Shown here piece after piece: positions 46,118-54,469 of a DNA stretch of 64,000 bases. The position numbers and the translations under genes are program-made. The notes beneath the pieces were generated by a model, which saw nothing but the letters and a program-made list of their open reading frames with translations, searched no databases and was not told the origin of the DNA. The stretch lies in contig NZ_JARHUD010000004.1 of assembly GCF_029222965.1 (NCBI RefSeq), positions 1 through 64,000 of the forward strand. Reading direction: 5' to 3'. This stretch comes from Aquibaculum arenosum (lineage in GTDB: Bacteria; Pseudomonadota; Alphaproteobacteria; Kiloniellales; DSM-21159). Position 1 is the first letter of the stretch; each line of letters starts with the position of its first letter.

Positions 46118-46206
46118 GCCATCACTCTATCCTTGGACCTGCCGGCCGCCCAGCGCCCGCAGTGCAAACCAGCAGTGCAATCCAGATGACGAAAAGTATC
46201 TGCTCT

Positions 46207-46243
46207 AAAACAAGGGCCCGCACCGATGTTCGGTACGGGCCCT
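46207..46243 (-). terminator. rho-independent terminator of the LivJ-like gene
   Basis: Stem GGGCCCG-c-ACCG / CGGT-a-CGGGCCC with a 5-nt loop (46214-46242), followed on the minus strand by TTGTTTTAGAGC. It is about 75 nt after the stop of the binding-protein gene. Confidence 0.8.
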
Positions 46244-46315
46244 GTCGGAGGCCGCAACTCTTGTCGCCGCCTCCGGCTTGGGTTCCTCGTCAGACCGCAG
46301 GCTGTGCGGCCGACC

Positions 46316-47572
46316 TTACTCGGCGCTGGGGTCGAAGACCCGCACCGTGGCGATCTCGCCGTCCTGGATCGCCCAGTGCTCGAAGGTGCCGGAGACGTCA
46401 CCGTTCTCGTCGAACTCCTGGTCGCCGGCGGCGCCGAGGTAGTCGATGTCGGTTCCGGCGGCGATCAGCTCGCGTGCCTTTTCCATTTCGCCCGGAAGGA
46501 TGACTTCGCCCGGAGCGTTGGAGACCTCGCGGATGGCGTCGCGAATGGCGGTGCCATCAGTGCTGCCGGCTTTCTCGATGGCCAGGAGCAGGATCATGGC
46601 GGCGTCATAGGCGGAGTCGATGTAGGGCAGCGGTGGCAGTTCGCCATACTCCGCCTCGTAGGCCGCGCGCCAGAGTTCGCCGGCCTCGCTCTCCATGGCC
46701 TGGGCGGCGGTGCCGTAGGCCCCTTCCAGATACTCGGCGCCGATCTCGGTCAGCAGGCCCTCGGCCTTCATCCCGTCGGTCAGGATGAAGCGGTCGAAGA
46801 GACCCTCCTCGAGCGACTGGCGCACGATGGTCAAGCCGCCGTCATCCGGATAGGCAATCAGCACCAGGGCCTCGGCTCCGGTGCCGGCCAGGCCGGACAG
46901 CTCGCTGCGATAGGAGGCCTGGTTCGGTTCGAAAGCCTCGGAACGGGTGACGGTGCCGCCGGCCTCAGTCAGTGACTCTTCGAAAGCCTCGGCCAGGCCT
47001 TCGCCATAGTCGTTGTTGACGTAGAGCACGGCGACGTTGGTGTCGCCGGCATCGGCCGCGATCTGTGCCAGGGCCACGCCCTGATAGGCATCTGAGGGCA
47101 CGGTGCGGAACAGGAAGTCGTCGTCGTCCAGCGTGGTGAGCGCCGGCGCCGTCGAGGCGTTGGAGATCTGCGGGATGCTGTTGGTCGAGGAAACGGTCTG
47201 GGCCACCGGAATGGTGTTGCCGGAGCCGAGTGCGCCAACGATGCCCGCCACGCCTTCGACCGAGACCAGACGCTGCGCCGCGTCCACGGCCGGCTGCGGG
47301 CTGGTCTGGGTGTCGCCGACCACCAGCTCCACCTCACGGCCGTCGAGCAGACCACCAGCGGCATTCACCTGCTGCACCGCCATGCGCACGCCGCGCATGG
47401 AGCCCTCACCGTAGGACTGCAGGCCACCGGTGAGGGGGATCAACGCCCCCAGCTTGACCGTCTCCTGCGCCGAGGAGGTGCCGGGCTGCATGACCGCGAC
47501 TGCAGCGGCCATGGCAACGCCGAATCCAAGCGCTGCGCGTCGCGAAAAACGGGAACCAACCATCCAGGACAT
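46316..47572 (-). CDS. branched-chain amino acid ABC transporter substrate-binding protein
   Basis: A 418-residue periplasmic binding protein (LivJ/LivK type) with a signal peptide (SRFSRRAALGFGVAMAAAVAV, Tat-like, cleavage near SSA-Q). Family segments are VKLGALIPLTGGLQSYGEG, VGALGSGNTIPVAQ and VAVLYVNNDYGEGLAEAFE. GGAGGA is 5 nt before the ATG. No permease or ATPase genes are adjacent, so it is an orphan that must serve a transporter elsewhere. The ligand may be an amino acid or another small carboxylate. Confidence 0.9.
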   Translation of the reverse strand: MSWMVGSRFSRRAALGFGVAMAAAVAVMQPGTSSAQETVKLGALIPLTGGLQSYGEGSMRGVRMAVQQVNAAGGLLDGREVELVVGDTQTSPQPAVDAAQRLVSVEGVAGIVGALGSGNTIPVAQTVSSTNSIPQISNASTAPALTTLDDDDFLFRTVPSDAYQGVALAQIAADAGDTNVAVLYVNNDYGEGLAEAFEESLTEAGGTVTRSEAFEPNQASYRSELSGLAGTGAEALVLIAYPDDGGLTIVRQSLEEGLFDRFILTDGMKAEGLLTEIGAEYLEGAYGTAAQAMESEAGELWRAAYEAEYGELPPLPYIDSAYDAAMILLLAIEKAGSTDGTAIRDAIREVSNAPGEVILPGEMEKARELIAAGTDIDYLGAAGDQEFDENGDVSGTFEHWAIQDGEIATVRVFDPSAE

Positions 47573-47646
47573 GCTCTCCTCCGAGTGTAAGTTTATCGAT
47601 CTTGTGCTGACTGCAGCCCCTGCGCGGCAGCAAACCTCTTTGAAAG

Positions 47647-47708
47647 TAGACCCGATCCACGCGATTGAGCGGGGGGTGTTTGTTCCCGCTCAACTGCGAT
47701 CGGGTCTA
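47647..47708 (-). terminator. nested hairpin between the GGDEF-EAL and LivJ-like genes
   Basis: Outer arms TAGACCCGATC / GATCGGGTCTA (11 bp, perfect) enclose inner arms TTGAGCGGG / CCCGCTCAA (9 bp, perfect). It lies about 80 nt after the GGDEF-EAL stop and 75 nt before the LivJ-like start. Transcription terminator or 5'-leader structure; no strong T run follows. Confidence 0.5.
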
Positions 47709-47786
47709 ACCTATCCAGCAGTCTGAAACCGCGCAACCAGTGCTTCACAGTCGCGCGCAGCATTCCCCGCGGTGGCGCCCGGCGTG

Positions 47787-50054
47787 TCAGGAAACCTGCC
47801 TGCTGTCATCTTCGGAGGCTTGGTTCATGCTCGCGGTGCTGCCCAGCCGCTCCGGCGGGTGCAGATGGAAGCCCTGGCCGAAGTCGACGCCCAGGGCGCG
47901 CAGATGGTTGAGCGCTTCCGTAGAGGCGACGGACTCGGCCACCACACTGATCCCCATGTTGTGGGCGATGCGGGTGATGGATTCGACGATCAGCGCATCG
48001 GTGGAGCTCGTCAGGCTGCGTTCGATCAAGGCGCCGTCCATCTTCACCGCATGCACCGGCAGCTGCTTCAGGTAGGAGAAGGAAGCCATGCCGCTGCCGA
48101 AATCGTCCAGCGCGAAGCGGAAGCCCCGGTCCACCAGGCTCTGCATGACAGTGGCGGTCTGCTGCAGGTTGTAGATCGCAGCCGTTTCCGTCACCTCGAA
48201 GCAGATTTGTTCCGGCTGGACCTGAGGGAAAGCCGCAAGCAAATCGTCGATCAGGGTGAGAAAGTCGGCGGAGCCCAGCGTAAGGCCGGAAAGGTTGACC
48301 GAATAGCGCACCCGGCTGCGGGCTTGCGGCTGCATCTGCGCGATCAGCGCGAAGATCCGGCGCAGAACATAGGCGTCGAGCTGCGTGATCAGGCCAAAGC
48401 GCTCGGCGGCGGGGACGAAGCTGCCCGGCGGTACCAAGTGTCCCTCGGCGTCCAGGAGGCGGACGAGTACTTCCCAGCGCCTGATGCCATCGGTCTGATC
48501 CGTCTGCAACTGCACGATCGACTGGGCAAAGAGAACAATTCTGTCCTCGCGCAGCGCGTCCTGCAGCCTCTTGTTCCAGTCCATGTCCCGCTGCTGCCTG
48601 CTGATGTCGATGTCGCTGGGCTTGCTGAATTGGATTCTGTTGCGCCCCTTCTCCTTCGCAAGGAAGCAGGCGGCGTCGGCAAGACTGAGCGCTTCGGCGT
48701 AGGTCAGCCCATGGTCCCGGCCGAAGAGAACCAGGCCGATGCTGATGGTCACCCCGTAGCGCTGGCCCTCCCAGAAGAAGTCGAGTTCCCTGACCTCGCG
48801 ACAGAGACGCTGGGCGAGGTTGAGCGCACCAGCCTCGTCGCTCAGCCGCAGGACCAGGGCGAACTCGTCTCCGCCCAGGCGGGCGAGCAGGACTTTCTCG
48901 CCAACGGACCGGCGCAGCAGGGTGGCCACCTGCTGCAGGAGCGCGTCGCCGGCGGCGTGGCCGCAGCGGTCGTTGACGATCTTGAAGTGATCCAGATCCA
49001 TGTAGAGCAGCGCGTGCGGGCCCGGATGCTGCTCGATGTTGATGATGGCCTGCGCCAGGCCGCGCCGGTTGCTGAGGCCGGTCAGGGAGTCGTGGGCGGC
49101 CTGATAGGATACCTCCTGCGCCAGTTCGTGGGCTTCGGTGACGTCGTGTCCCTGCACGAAGATGCCGCTGATCGCGCCCTCGAGCTCGCGGATCGGCTGG
49201 TAGATCAGATCGGTGTAGCGCTGTTCCAGGCCGCCGCCGGCCACCCGCTGCAGCTTGATCGGGACGGCGCGGCCGATGAAGGGCTCGCCGGTTGTGAAGA
49301 CGCGGTCGAGCTTGGCCAGGAAGCCCTGGCCGACCACTTCGGGCAGCACCTGCGCCAGAGGATGGCCGATGATCCGGCGGTGGCCGATCAGCTGGTAGTA
49401 GGCGTCATTGGCCAGTTCGTAGATGTGCTCCGGGCCGCGCAGCACGCAGACGAAGCCCGGCGCCTGCTGGAAGAGCTGTTGCAGGCGTTGTCGCTCCGCC
49501 GACAGAATTCGCTGCACATTGCGGGCCCAATGCTCCAAGGAGGTTCCCGCCGCGCTCGATGACTCCATCTGCTCGATTTCGTCCCCGCCCACACCCGAGG
49601 TCTGTTCTTTGGCTTCAATCGGCGGCTGGATTTCCTGCTGCTGGGCGAGTTCGGTTATGTCGGTCGGTTGATGCAGGATGGCCCAAAGTTCGCCCTCGTC
49701 GTTCAGCAGCGGCAGGTTGGAAATCATCCAGTAACGATCCTGGATGTGAGCCTGGTCCGGCGGGTTTGCCATCATCACCGGATAGTGCAGCAGCGGTATG
49801 TGGTGCGGCCGGCGCTGGGCGATGACGTAGGCGAAGGAGTCGCGCAGGATCTTCTCGTCCGGCGATCCGTGGCCGGGGAAAGTGGAGAAGAGGGGTCGGG
49901 AAATCAGTTGGTCACGCGTGATGCCGCCGGCGGCCTCGTAGGCCTGATTGCAGTCGAGAATGGTCAGATCAGGACTGAGGATGACCGCGGCATTGGGCGC
50001 ACGGTCGAAGACCTGTTGATAGCTGTCCGGGTCGAGCGGAGCGCGCGGGCGCAT
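47787..50054 (-). CDS. PAS-PAS-GGDEF-EAL cyclic-di-GMP signalling protein
   Basis: About 755 soluble residues. Two PAS domains (about 10-130 and 200-340), then a GGDEF domain with intact GGDEF at 394-398, then an EAL domain. The EAL signature reads EVL (E528), with NLSG, CFEVTETAA, DDFGSG and VKMDG conserved, so phosphodiesterase activity is plausible. It makes or breaks c-di-GMP, possibly acting on the PilZ protein at 11.1-11.5 kb. I chose ATG 50054 (GGAA about 10 nt upstream); longer starts at 50180 or 50255 remain possible. Confidence 0.9.
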   Translation of the reverse strand: MRPRAPLDPDSYQQVFDRAPNAAVILSPDLTILDCNQAYEAAGGITRDQLISRPLFSTFPGHGSPDEKILRDSFAYVIAQRRPHHIPLLHYPVMMANPPDQAHIQDRYWMISNLPLLNDEGELWAILHQPTDITELAQQQEIQPPIEAKEQTSGVGGDEIEQMESSSAAGTSLEHWARNVQRILSAERQRLQQLFQQAPGFVCVLRGPEHIYELANDAYYQLIGHRRIIGHPLAQVLPEVVGQGFLAKLDRVFTTGEPFIGRAVPIKLQRVAGGGLEQRYTDLIYQPIRELEGAISGIFVQGHDVTEAHELAQEVSYQAAHDSLTGLSNRRGLAQAIINIEQHPGPHALLYMDLDHFKIVNDRCGHAAGDALLQQVATLLRRSVGEKVLLARLGGDEFALVLRLSDEAGALNLAQRLCREVRELDFFWEGQRYGVTISIGLVLFGRDHGLTYAEALSLADAACFLAKEKGRNRIQFSKPSDIDISRQQRDMDWNKRLQDALREDRIVLFAQSIVQLQTDQTDGIRRWEVLVRLLDAEGHLVPPGSFVPAAERFGLITQLDAYVLRRIFALIAQMQPQARSRVRYSVNLSGLTLGSADFLTLIDDLLAAFPQVQPEQICFEVTETAAIYNLQQTATVMQSLVDRGFRFALDDFGSGMASFSYLKQLPVHAVKMDGALIERSLTSSTDALIVESITRIAHNMGISVVAESVASTEALNHLRALGVDFGQGFHLHPPERLGSTASMNQASEDDSRQVS

Positions 50055-50335
50055 GGTTGGGTTTCCTGACGGCGAAGCGGCTGGGGTGTCGAAAGTCTGC
50101 GGCTGATCGTGCTCGGTCTCTCCAATGCTTCTGCGGCGCTGGAGAACGCTGTCGTACGGTTTCCTGGGAAGGTCCGGCATGCCGCTATGACCCGAGGTAG
50201 ATTGCGCCAAAATTCTCTCTTGCCTAGATGGCGTCACTCCTGCTTTTGGGGTCAAGTGGATTCGGCGCTACTTGGTATCATTTTATGGTGTTCTGTGGCC
50301 GCTTTGCTTGCGTCATGCGCCAAGAGTTCGCGGTT

Positions 50336-51070
50336 CTATTCGCACTTCGGTTTAGCGCTTGGCCTGCGCAGAGCTGCCAGCTGCTCGGCAAAGGCCTCCT
50401 CGCTCAGTTCCACGGGAAAGACCGCCGTCTCGCGCAGGGCACGGCCGAGCAGCGCCTTGTAGTGGGCGCGGGGTAGGTCGATCGCGCCGAACTGGCGCAG
50501 GTGCGGCGTGGTGAACTGCGTGTCGAGAAGCTGAAATCCCCCTTGGCGCAGCCGCATGATCAGGTGCATCAGCGCCACCTTGCTGGCGTCGGTGACGCGG
50601 GTGAACATCGATTCCCCGAAAAAGGCCGCGCCCAGCCCGACACCGTAGAGGCCGCCGACCAGCCGCCGGCCGTGTGCTGCTGGAGCGTCGTTGCTCTCCT
50701 TCGTGAGGGCGGCGTCTGACGGATCTGTCGGTGTTTCAGGCAGCCAGACCTCGATGGAATGGGCAAAGCCCATGCGATGCAGTTCGCTGTAGAGCTGCTC
50801 GATGGTGCTGTTGATCCAGGTCTCCGGCCGGTTCTCCATGGGTGCGGCACAGGCCTGGATGACAGCGGGAAAGTCCTGGTTGCAGGTGACCAGGAAGCCA
50901 TTGCCTCGCAGCCGGCGATGGAGGCGGCGCGGCAGGTGCACACTTTCGAGCGGCAGCACGCCGCGCAGGTCGGGGTCGACCCAGTGCAGCTCTTCCGCTT
51001 GGCGATTTTCCGCCATGGGGAAGACGCCAAGCGCATAGGCGCGCAAAAGCAGGTCGGGGGTAAGCCGCAT
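50336..51070 (-). CDS. aat: leucyl/phenylalanyl-tRNA-protein transferase
   Basis: A 244-residue N-end-rule enzyme that adds Leu or Phe to N-terminal Arg/Lys. Hallmarks: LRAYALGVFPMAE, WVDPDLRGVLPLE, VTCNQDF, VGGLYGVGLGAAFFGESMF and LLDTQFTTPHL. There is an insertion of about 20 residues (PTDPSDAALTKESNDAPAAH) before LVGGLYGV, where most family members have a short turn. Confidence 0.92.
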   Translation of the reverse strand: MRLTPDLLLRAYALGVFPMAENRQAEELHWVDPDLRGVLPLESVHLPRRLHRRLRGNGFLVTCNQDFPAVIQACAAPMENRPETWINSTIEQLYSELHRMGFAHSIEVWLPETPTDPSDAALTKESNDAPAAHGRRLVGGLYGVGLGAAFFGESMFTRVTDASKVALMHLIMRLRQGGFQLLDTQFTTPHLRQFGAIDLPRAHYKALLGRALRETAVFPVELSEEAFAEQLAALRRPSAKPKCE

Positions 51071-51154
51071 GTTCCCAGTTTAACCGCGGACAAGCGCGAC
51101 GGGAACGACGAAGACGCAAGGCCTGGGGCTTGATCGCTGGAAAAAACGGGATTA

Positions 51155-51169
51155 GAACATAACAAGAAC
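51155..51169. promoter_or_regulatory. LexA (SOS) box of imuA-imuB
   Basis: Perfect alphaproteobacterial LexA box GAAC-N7-GAAC. It overlaps the -10 of a plausible promoter (TTGATC at 51130-51135, 17-bp spacer, TAGAAC at 51153-51158), as expected of a repressor site. A TATAAT at 51187-51192 is also present. Confidence 0.85.
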
Positions 51170-51190
51170 ATGAATGGCGCAGACTCTATA

Positions 51191-51937
51191 ATGACAGGAA
51201 GCGAGCCGGAGAACCTCGAGGTCTTGCGCGCGCATATCCGCCGGCTTGAGCAGAGCGGCGGGGCAAGAAGGGATGGAGCAACCCTGTCCCTGGGGGCAGC
51301 GGCGCTGGACCGGCGGTTGCCCGGCGGTGGCCTGCCTCTGGCCGGTTTGCATGAGGTGCGCCCGGCACATCCGGAATTGGATGATGGCCCGGCAACGGGC
51401 TTTCTCCTGCTGCTCGCCGCTCGCCTGCTCGCGGCGCGCGCCGGCCGGCTGCTCTGGGTCAGCCGCGCCGACGACCTCCATGCACCGGCTGCGGCGGTGG
51501 TTGGCCTGTCTACTGCGCGCCTGCTGCGCGCCTGTGCCGCTCGGCGGGAGGATCTGCTCTGGGCACTGGAGCAGGGGTTGGATTGCCCGGCTCTTGCCGG
51601 CGTGGTGGGCGAGGTCGATGCCGTGGATGCGGTGGCGGCCCGTCGGCTGCAGCTCGCGGCCGAGAAGGCGGGGCGCCCCTGCTTCCTGCTGCAGCGCTCC
51701 GCTGCAGGCACGCAAGGCCGGCTTGCCGGCAGCCCGGCTCTGACCCGCTGGCAGGTGGCTGCCCTGCCGAGCGATCCCGGCCTGCCTGATCTGGTGGGAC
51801 GGGCTTGCTGGCAGCTTGACCTGCTGCGCTGTCGCGGCGGCCGGCCGGCCAGTTTCGAGGTGGAATGGGACGATGCGACGGGTGATCTCGCTCTGGCTGC
51901 CCCGCTTCGCGATCGAGCGGCGGCGGGCGTCGCCTGA
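51191..51937 (+). CDS. imuA: ImuA, mutasome accessory protein
   Basis: About 248 residues, a RecA-like protein of the SOS mutagenesis cassette. Segments VLRAHIRRLEQSG, GLPLAGLHEVRP and GRLLWVSRADDLHAP match ImuA. It is thought to support ImuB and DnaE2 in translesion synthesis. The ATG at 51191 is used here. ATG 51170 lies directly against the LexA box and is unlikely; TTG 51224 after CGAGG is possible. It overlaps imuB by 65 nt. Confidence 0.85.
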   Translation: MTGSEPENLEVLRAHIRRLEQSGGARRDGATLSLGAAALDRRLPGGGLPLAGLHEVRPAHPELDDGPATGFLLLLAARLLAARAGRLLWVSRADDLHAPAAAVVGLSTARLLRACAARREDLLWALEQGLDCPALAGVVGEVDAVDAVAARRLQLAAEKAGRPCFLLQRSAAGTQGRLAGSPALTRWQVAALPSDPGLPDLVGRACWQLDLLRCRGGRPASFEVEWDDATGDLALAAPLRDRAAAGVA

Positions 51938-53417
51938 AAGCGCCCCCTTTGCGCTGTTCCAGCGTGAGGGCGGGCGCGAACTGCTCTTTGCCGTCAATGC
52001 GGCGGCCGAAGCGGGTGGCCTTCTGCCGGGGATGACCCTGTCACAGGCGCGGGCGCTCTGCCCCACTTTGGGCAGCGAGGAAGCGGCGCCACAGCAGGAC
52101 AAGGCCGCCCTGGCCCGCCTGGCAGATTGGGCGGAGCGCTTTACCCCCTGGGTCGCTCTGGACGGCCTGCCAGAGCCTGGCGGAGGGGCCGGGCTCTGGC
52201 TCGACATCACCGGCTGTGCCCATCTCTTCGGCGGTGAGGAGGCGCTTCTGCGCGCGCTGCTGGCCGGCTGCCGGCAGCAGGGCTACGCCGGGCGGGCCGG
52301 GCTGGCCGATACGCCGGGGGCCGCCTGGGCGCTGGCCCGACATGGCTGTGAGCCGGGAAGCAACCGGCGGCGGATCGAGGCCGGTGCGCAGCGAGAGGCT
52401 CTGGCTCCGCTGCCGCTGGCGGCTCTGCGCTTGCCGGCGGGCAAGGTGGAACTGCTGGCCCGCCTCGGGCTGCTGCGCATCGGAGATCTGCTGGCGCTGC
52501 CGCCGGCGAGCCTCACGACCCGGCTTGGTCCGGAGGTGGCGGCGCGACTGCGCCAGGCGTTGGGTGAAAAGGGCGAGCCGCTGTCTCCGCGCCGTCCCGC
52601 GCCGCCGCAGGAGGTGCGTCTGGCCTTCGGCGAGCCGCTGGCCGCGGCGGAGGATCTCGCCCGTGCGGTGGATTGCCTGATCGGGCGGCTGTGCTGCCGG
52701 CTGGAAACGGCCGGGCAGGGCGTGCGGCACCTGCGCCTTACGCTCTTCCGGGCCGAGGGCAGCCGCCAGGAACTTGAACTGGCCACCAGCCGCGCCACCC
52801 GCGAGCCGGCCCATCTCGCCCGTCTCTTCGCCCAGCAGCGCGAACGGCTGCAACCCGGCTTCGGCCTCGATGCTTTGGCGCTGGCGGCCTGCGTGGTCGA
52901 GTCGCTCAGCGCCTTGCAGATGAGCCTCGTTGCAGAGCCGTCCGGGCAAGCGGGACGTCCGGCCGACCCTGCCGCTGCTGCATCGGAGCCAGATGCAGCG
53001 GCGCTGGCATTGCTGATCGACCGCTTGACCTTGCGACTCGGGGCGGGGGCGGTGGGCTGTCAGGCGCCGCGACAAAGCCATTTGCCGGAGCGCGCAGTGA
53101 CCCGCCTGCCGGCCCTGCCAACGCGGCGTGCAGGTCAGTGGTGCCCAGCGCCGCCGCGGCCTCTGCGCCTTTTGGCTCGGCCGGAGCCGGTGGAGGTGCT
53201 GGCGCCGATGGCAGAGGGTGCGCCGACCCGTTTCCGCTGGCGCCGGCGTTTGCATCGGGTGACCCACGCCGAAGGTCCTGAGCGGCTTTCTGCGGAGTGG
53301 TGGCGTGATGGCCCGATAGACTCGCGCGACTATTTCCGCATCGAGGATCAGGACGGGCGGCGCTTCTGGCTCTACTGCCAGGCCGAACGCTGGTTCCTGC
53401 ATGGCCTCTTCGGGTAG
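51873..53417 (+). CDS. imuB: ImuB, inactive Y-family polymerase
   Basis: A 514-residue DinB-related protein beginning MRRVISLWLPRFAIERR. The catalytic acidic residues of active Y-family polymerases are not in place, as usual for ImuB, which acts as clamp-binding hub. The N-terminus has FAVNAAAEAGGLLPGMTLSQA; WLDITGCAHLFGG replaces the DEAY motif. The third cassette member, dnaE2, is absent: the next gene is an unrelated exporter on the other strand. Confidence 0.9.
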   Translation: MRRVISLWLPRFAIERRRASPESAPFALFQREGGRELLFAVNAAAEAGGLLPGMTLSQARALCPTLGSEEAAPQQDKAALARLADWAERFTPWVALDGLPEPGGGAGLWLDITGCAHLFGGEEALLRALLAGCRQQGYAGRAGLADTPGAAWALARHGCEPGSNRRRIEAGAQREALAPLPLAALRLPAGKVELLARLGLLRIGDLLALPPASLTTRLGPEVAARLRQALGEKGEPLSPRRPAPPQEVRLAFGEPLAAAEDLARAVDCLIGRLCCRLETAGQGVRHLRLTLFRAEGSRQELELATSRATREPAHLARLFAQQRERLQPGFGLDALALAACVVESLSALQMSLVAEPSGQAGRPADPAAAASEPDAAALALLIDRLTLRLGAGAVGCQAPRQSHLPERAVTRLPALPTRRAGQWCPAPPRPLRLLARPEPVEVLAPMAEGAPTRFRWRRRLHRVTHAEGPERLSAEWWRDGPIDSRDYFRIEDQDGRRFWLYCQAERWFLHGLFG

Positions 53418-53429
53418 CGGCGAAGAGAC

Positions 53430-53993
53430 TCAGAGGCCGAAGAGAGCGACCCAGAGGCCCAGCAGCAGGAAGAGCAGGGCGGCGATCGCGCGGATCGTCT
53501 TCAGCGGCAGCCGGTCGGCGAGCAGATGCCCCATCATCACCACCGGCGCATTGGCCGCCAGCATGCCGAGGGTGGTGCCGAGGATGACCAGTTCCAGGGC
53601 TTCGAAGCGCGCGCCCAAGGCTACGGTGGCGATCTGCGTCTTGTCGCCCATCTCCACTAGAAAGAAGGTAAGCGTGGCGGCCAAAAAAGGGCCAGCTCGC
53701 GACTTCTTGACCTTCTCCCCGTCGTCGAGCCGGTCCGGCACCAGCACCCAGGCAGCCATCCCCAGGAAGGAAGCGACCAGCATCCAGCGCAGCATCTGCT
53801 CGGAAACCAGCTCCGCCGCCATCTGTCCCACCAGCGCGGCCAGGGCATGATTGGCCAGGGTGGCAAGCGTGATGCCGGCCAGGATCTGCCAGGGCGCACG
53901 AAAGCGCGTCGCCAGCACCAGGGCGAGCAACTGTGTCTTGTCACCGATCTCGGCGACCGCGACCAGCAGCGTGGAGATGAAAAGGGGTTCCAA
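53430..53993 (-). CDS. TMEM165/GDT1 family cation exporter
   Basis: A 187-residue membrane protein with the two family signatures AEIGDKTQLLALVLATRF and VEMGDKTQIATVALGARF in mirrored halves of three helices each. Bacterial relatives export Mn2+. Start is TTG at 53993, because it gives the canonical N-terminus MEPLFISTLLVAVAEIGDK and no ATG lies upstream in a sensible place. Confidence 0.9.
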   Translation of the reverse strand: MEPLFISTLLVAVAEIGDKTQLLALVLATRFRAPWQILAGITLATLANHALAALVGQMAAELVSEQMLRWMLVASFLGMAAWVLVPDRLDDGEKVKKSRAGPFLAATLTFFLVEMGDKTQIATVALGARFEALELVILGTTLGMLAANAPVVMMGHLLADRLPLKTIRAIAALLFLLLGLWVALFGL

Positions 53994-54469
53994 AGGCGAA
54001 GGGGCGAGACGATGTGCGGGGAAAGGTGGGCTGGTGGCACCTCTTACCCGCGTGCCCCAGCGGGCACAAGGAAGAGCGCTTCCTCATGCATCATTGTGCT
54101 CGCGTGCATTCCGAACGGTCCGTGACACGCCCGCCTGGCGCAAAGCTCTTGCACTTTCGGGCCAGGCCCCTAAAGTCGTGGGCCATGGACAGAGCGATGA
54201 CCCAGGCCCTTCGACTTCTCCGCCCGGCTTCCTGAGGGAGCCGGGACAGCCCGCGTCGAACCGCCACCTTTCCGCCGGTCCAAAAATGAACAGCTTTTTC
54301 AAAACCTTTTCTGCCACGTTTGCCTGCGCAATCCTCGGTGCCGCTCTGCGACTTATCGGCGGTCGCTGGGCCTGACGGCCGCCCGCGACCGCAGCGCTTG
54401 TGCGCCGTCCGCCTCTGAGCGCAGTCAGAACCGAGACAGACATCCAGTACCGAACGGAGCCCGCAGGCC
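53994..54469. other. leader region between the GDT1 exporter and leuA
   Basis: About 475 bases. Two small hairpins near 54053-54084 (GTGCCC / GGGCAC; GGAAG / CTTCC) lie in the minus-strand leader of the exporter gene. On the plus strand a 29-codon frame and a hairpin precede leuA, described separately. No larger gene is credible. Confidence 0.5.
54287..54376 (+). CDS. possible 29-residue leader peptide upstream of leuA
   Basis: ATG at 54287 opens a 29-codon frame, MNSFFKTFSATFACAILGAA and then nine more residues ending RWA. It has Leu codons at three positions and a hydrophobic core. A perfect 8-bp stem GCGGTCGC / GCGACCGC overlaps its stop codon, which would couple ribosome position to RNA folding. 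It lacks a clear Shine-Dalgarno sequence and the run of Leu codons typical of leu attenuators, so it is only a candidate. Confidence 0.3.

Noticed and set aside
51170-51190. ATG at 51170 as start of imuA
   Set aside because: It touches the LexA box and lies at the predicted transcription start, leaving no ribosome binding site.
53994-54110. Possible yybP-ykoY manganese riboswitch before the GDT1 exporter
   Set aside because: Such exporters can have this riboswitch, but the conserved core bases could not be found; only two small hairpins are present. A covariance-model search would decide.
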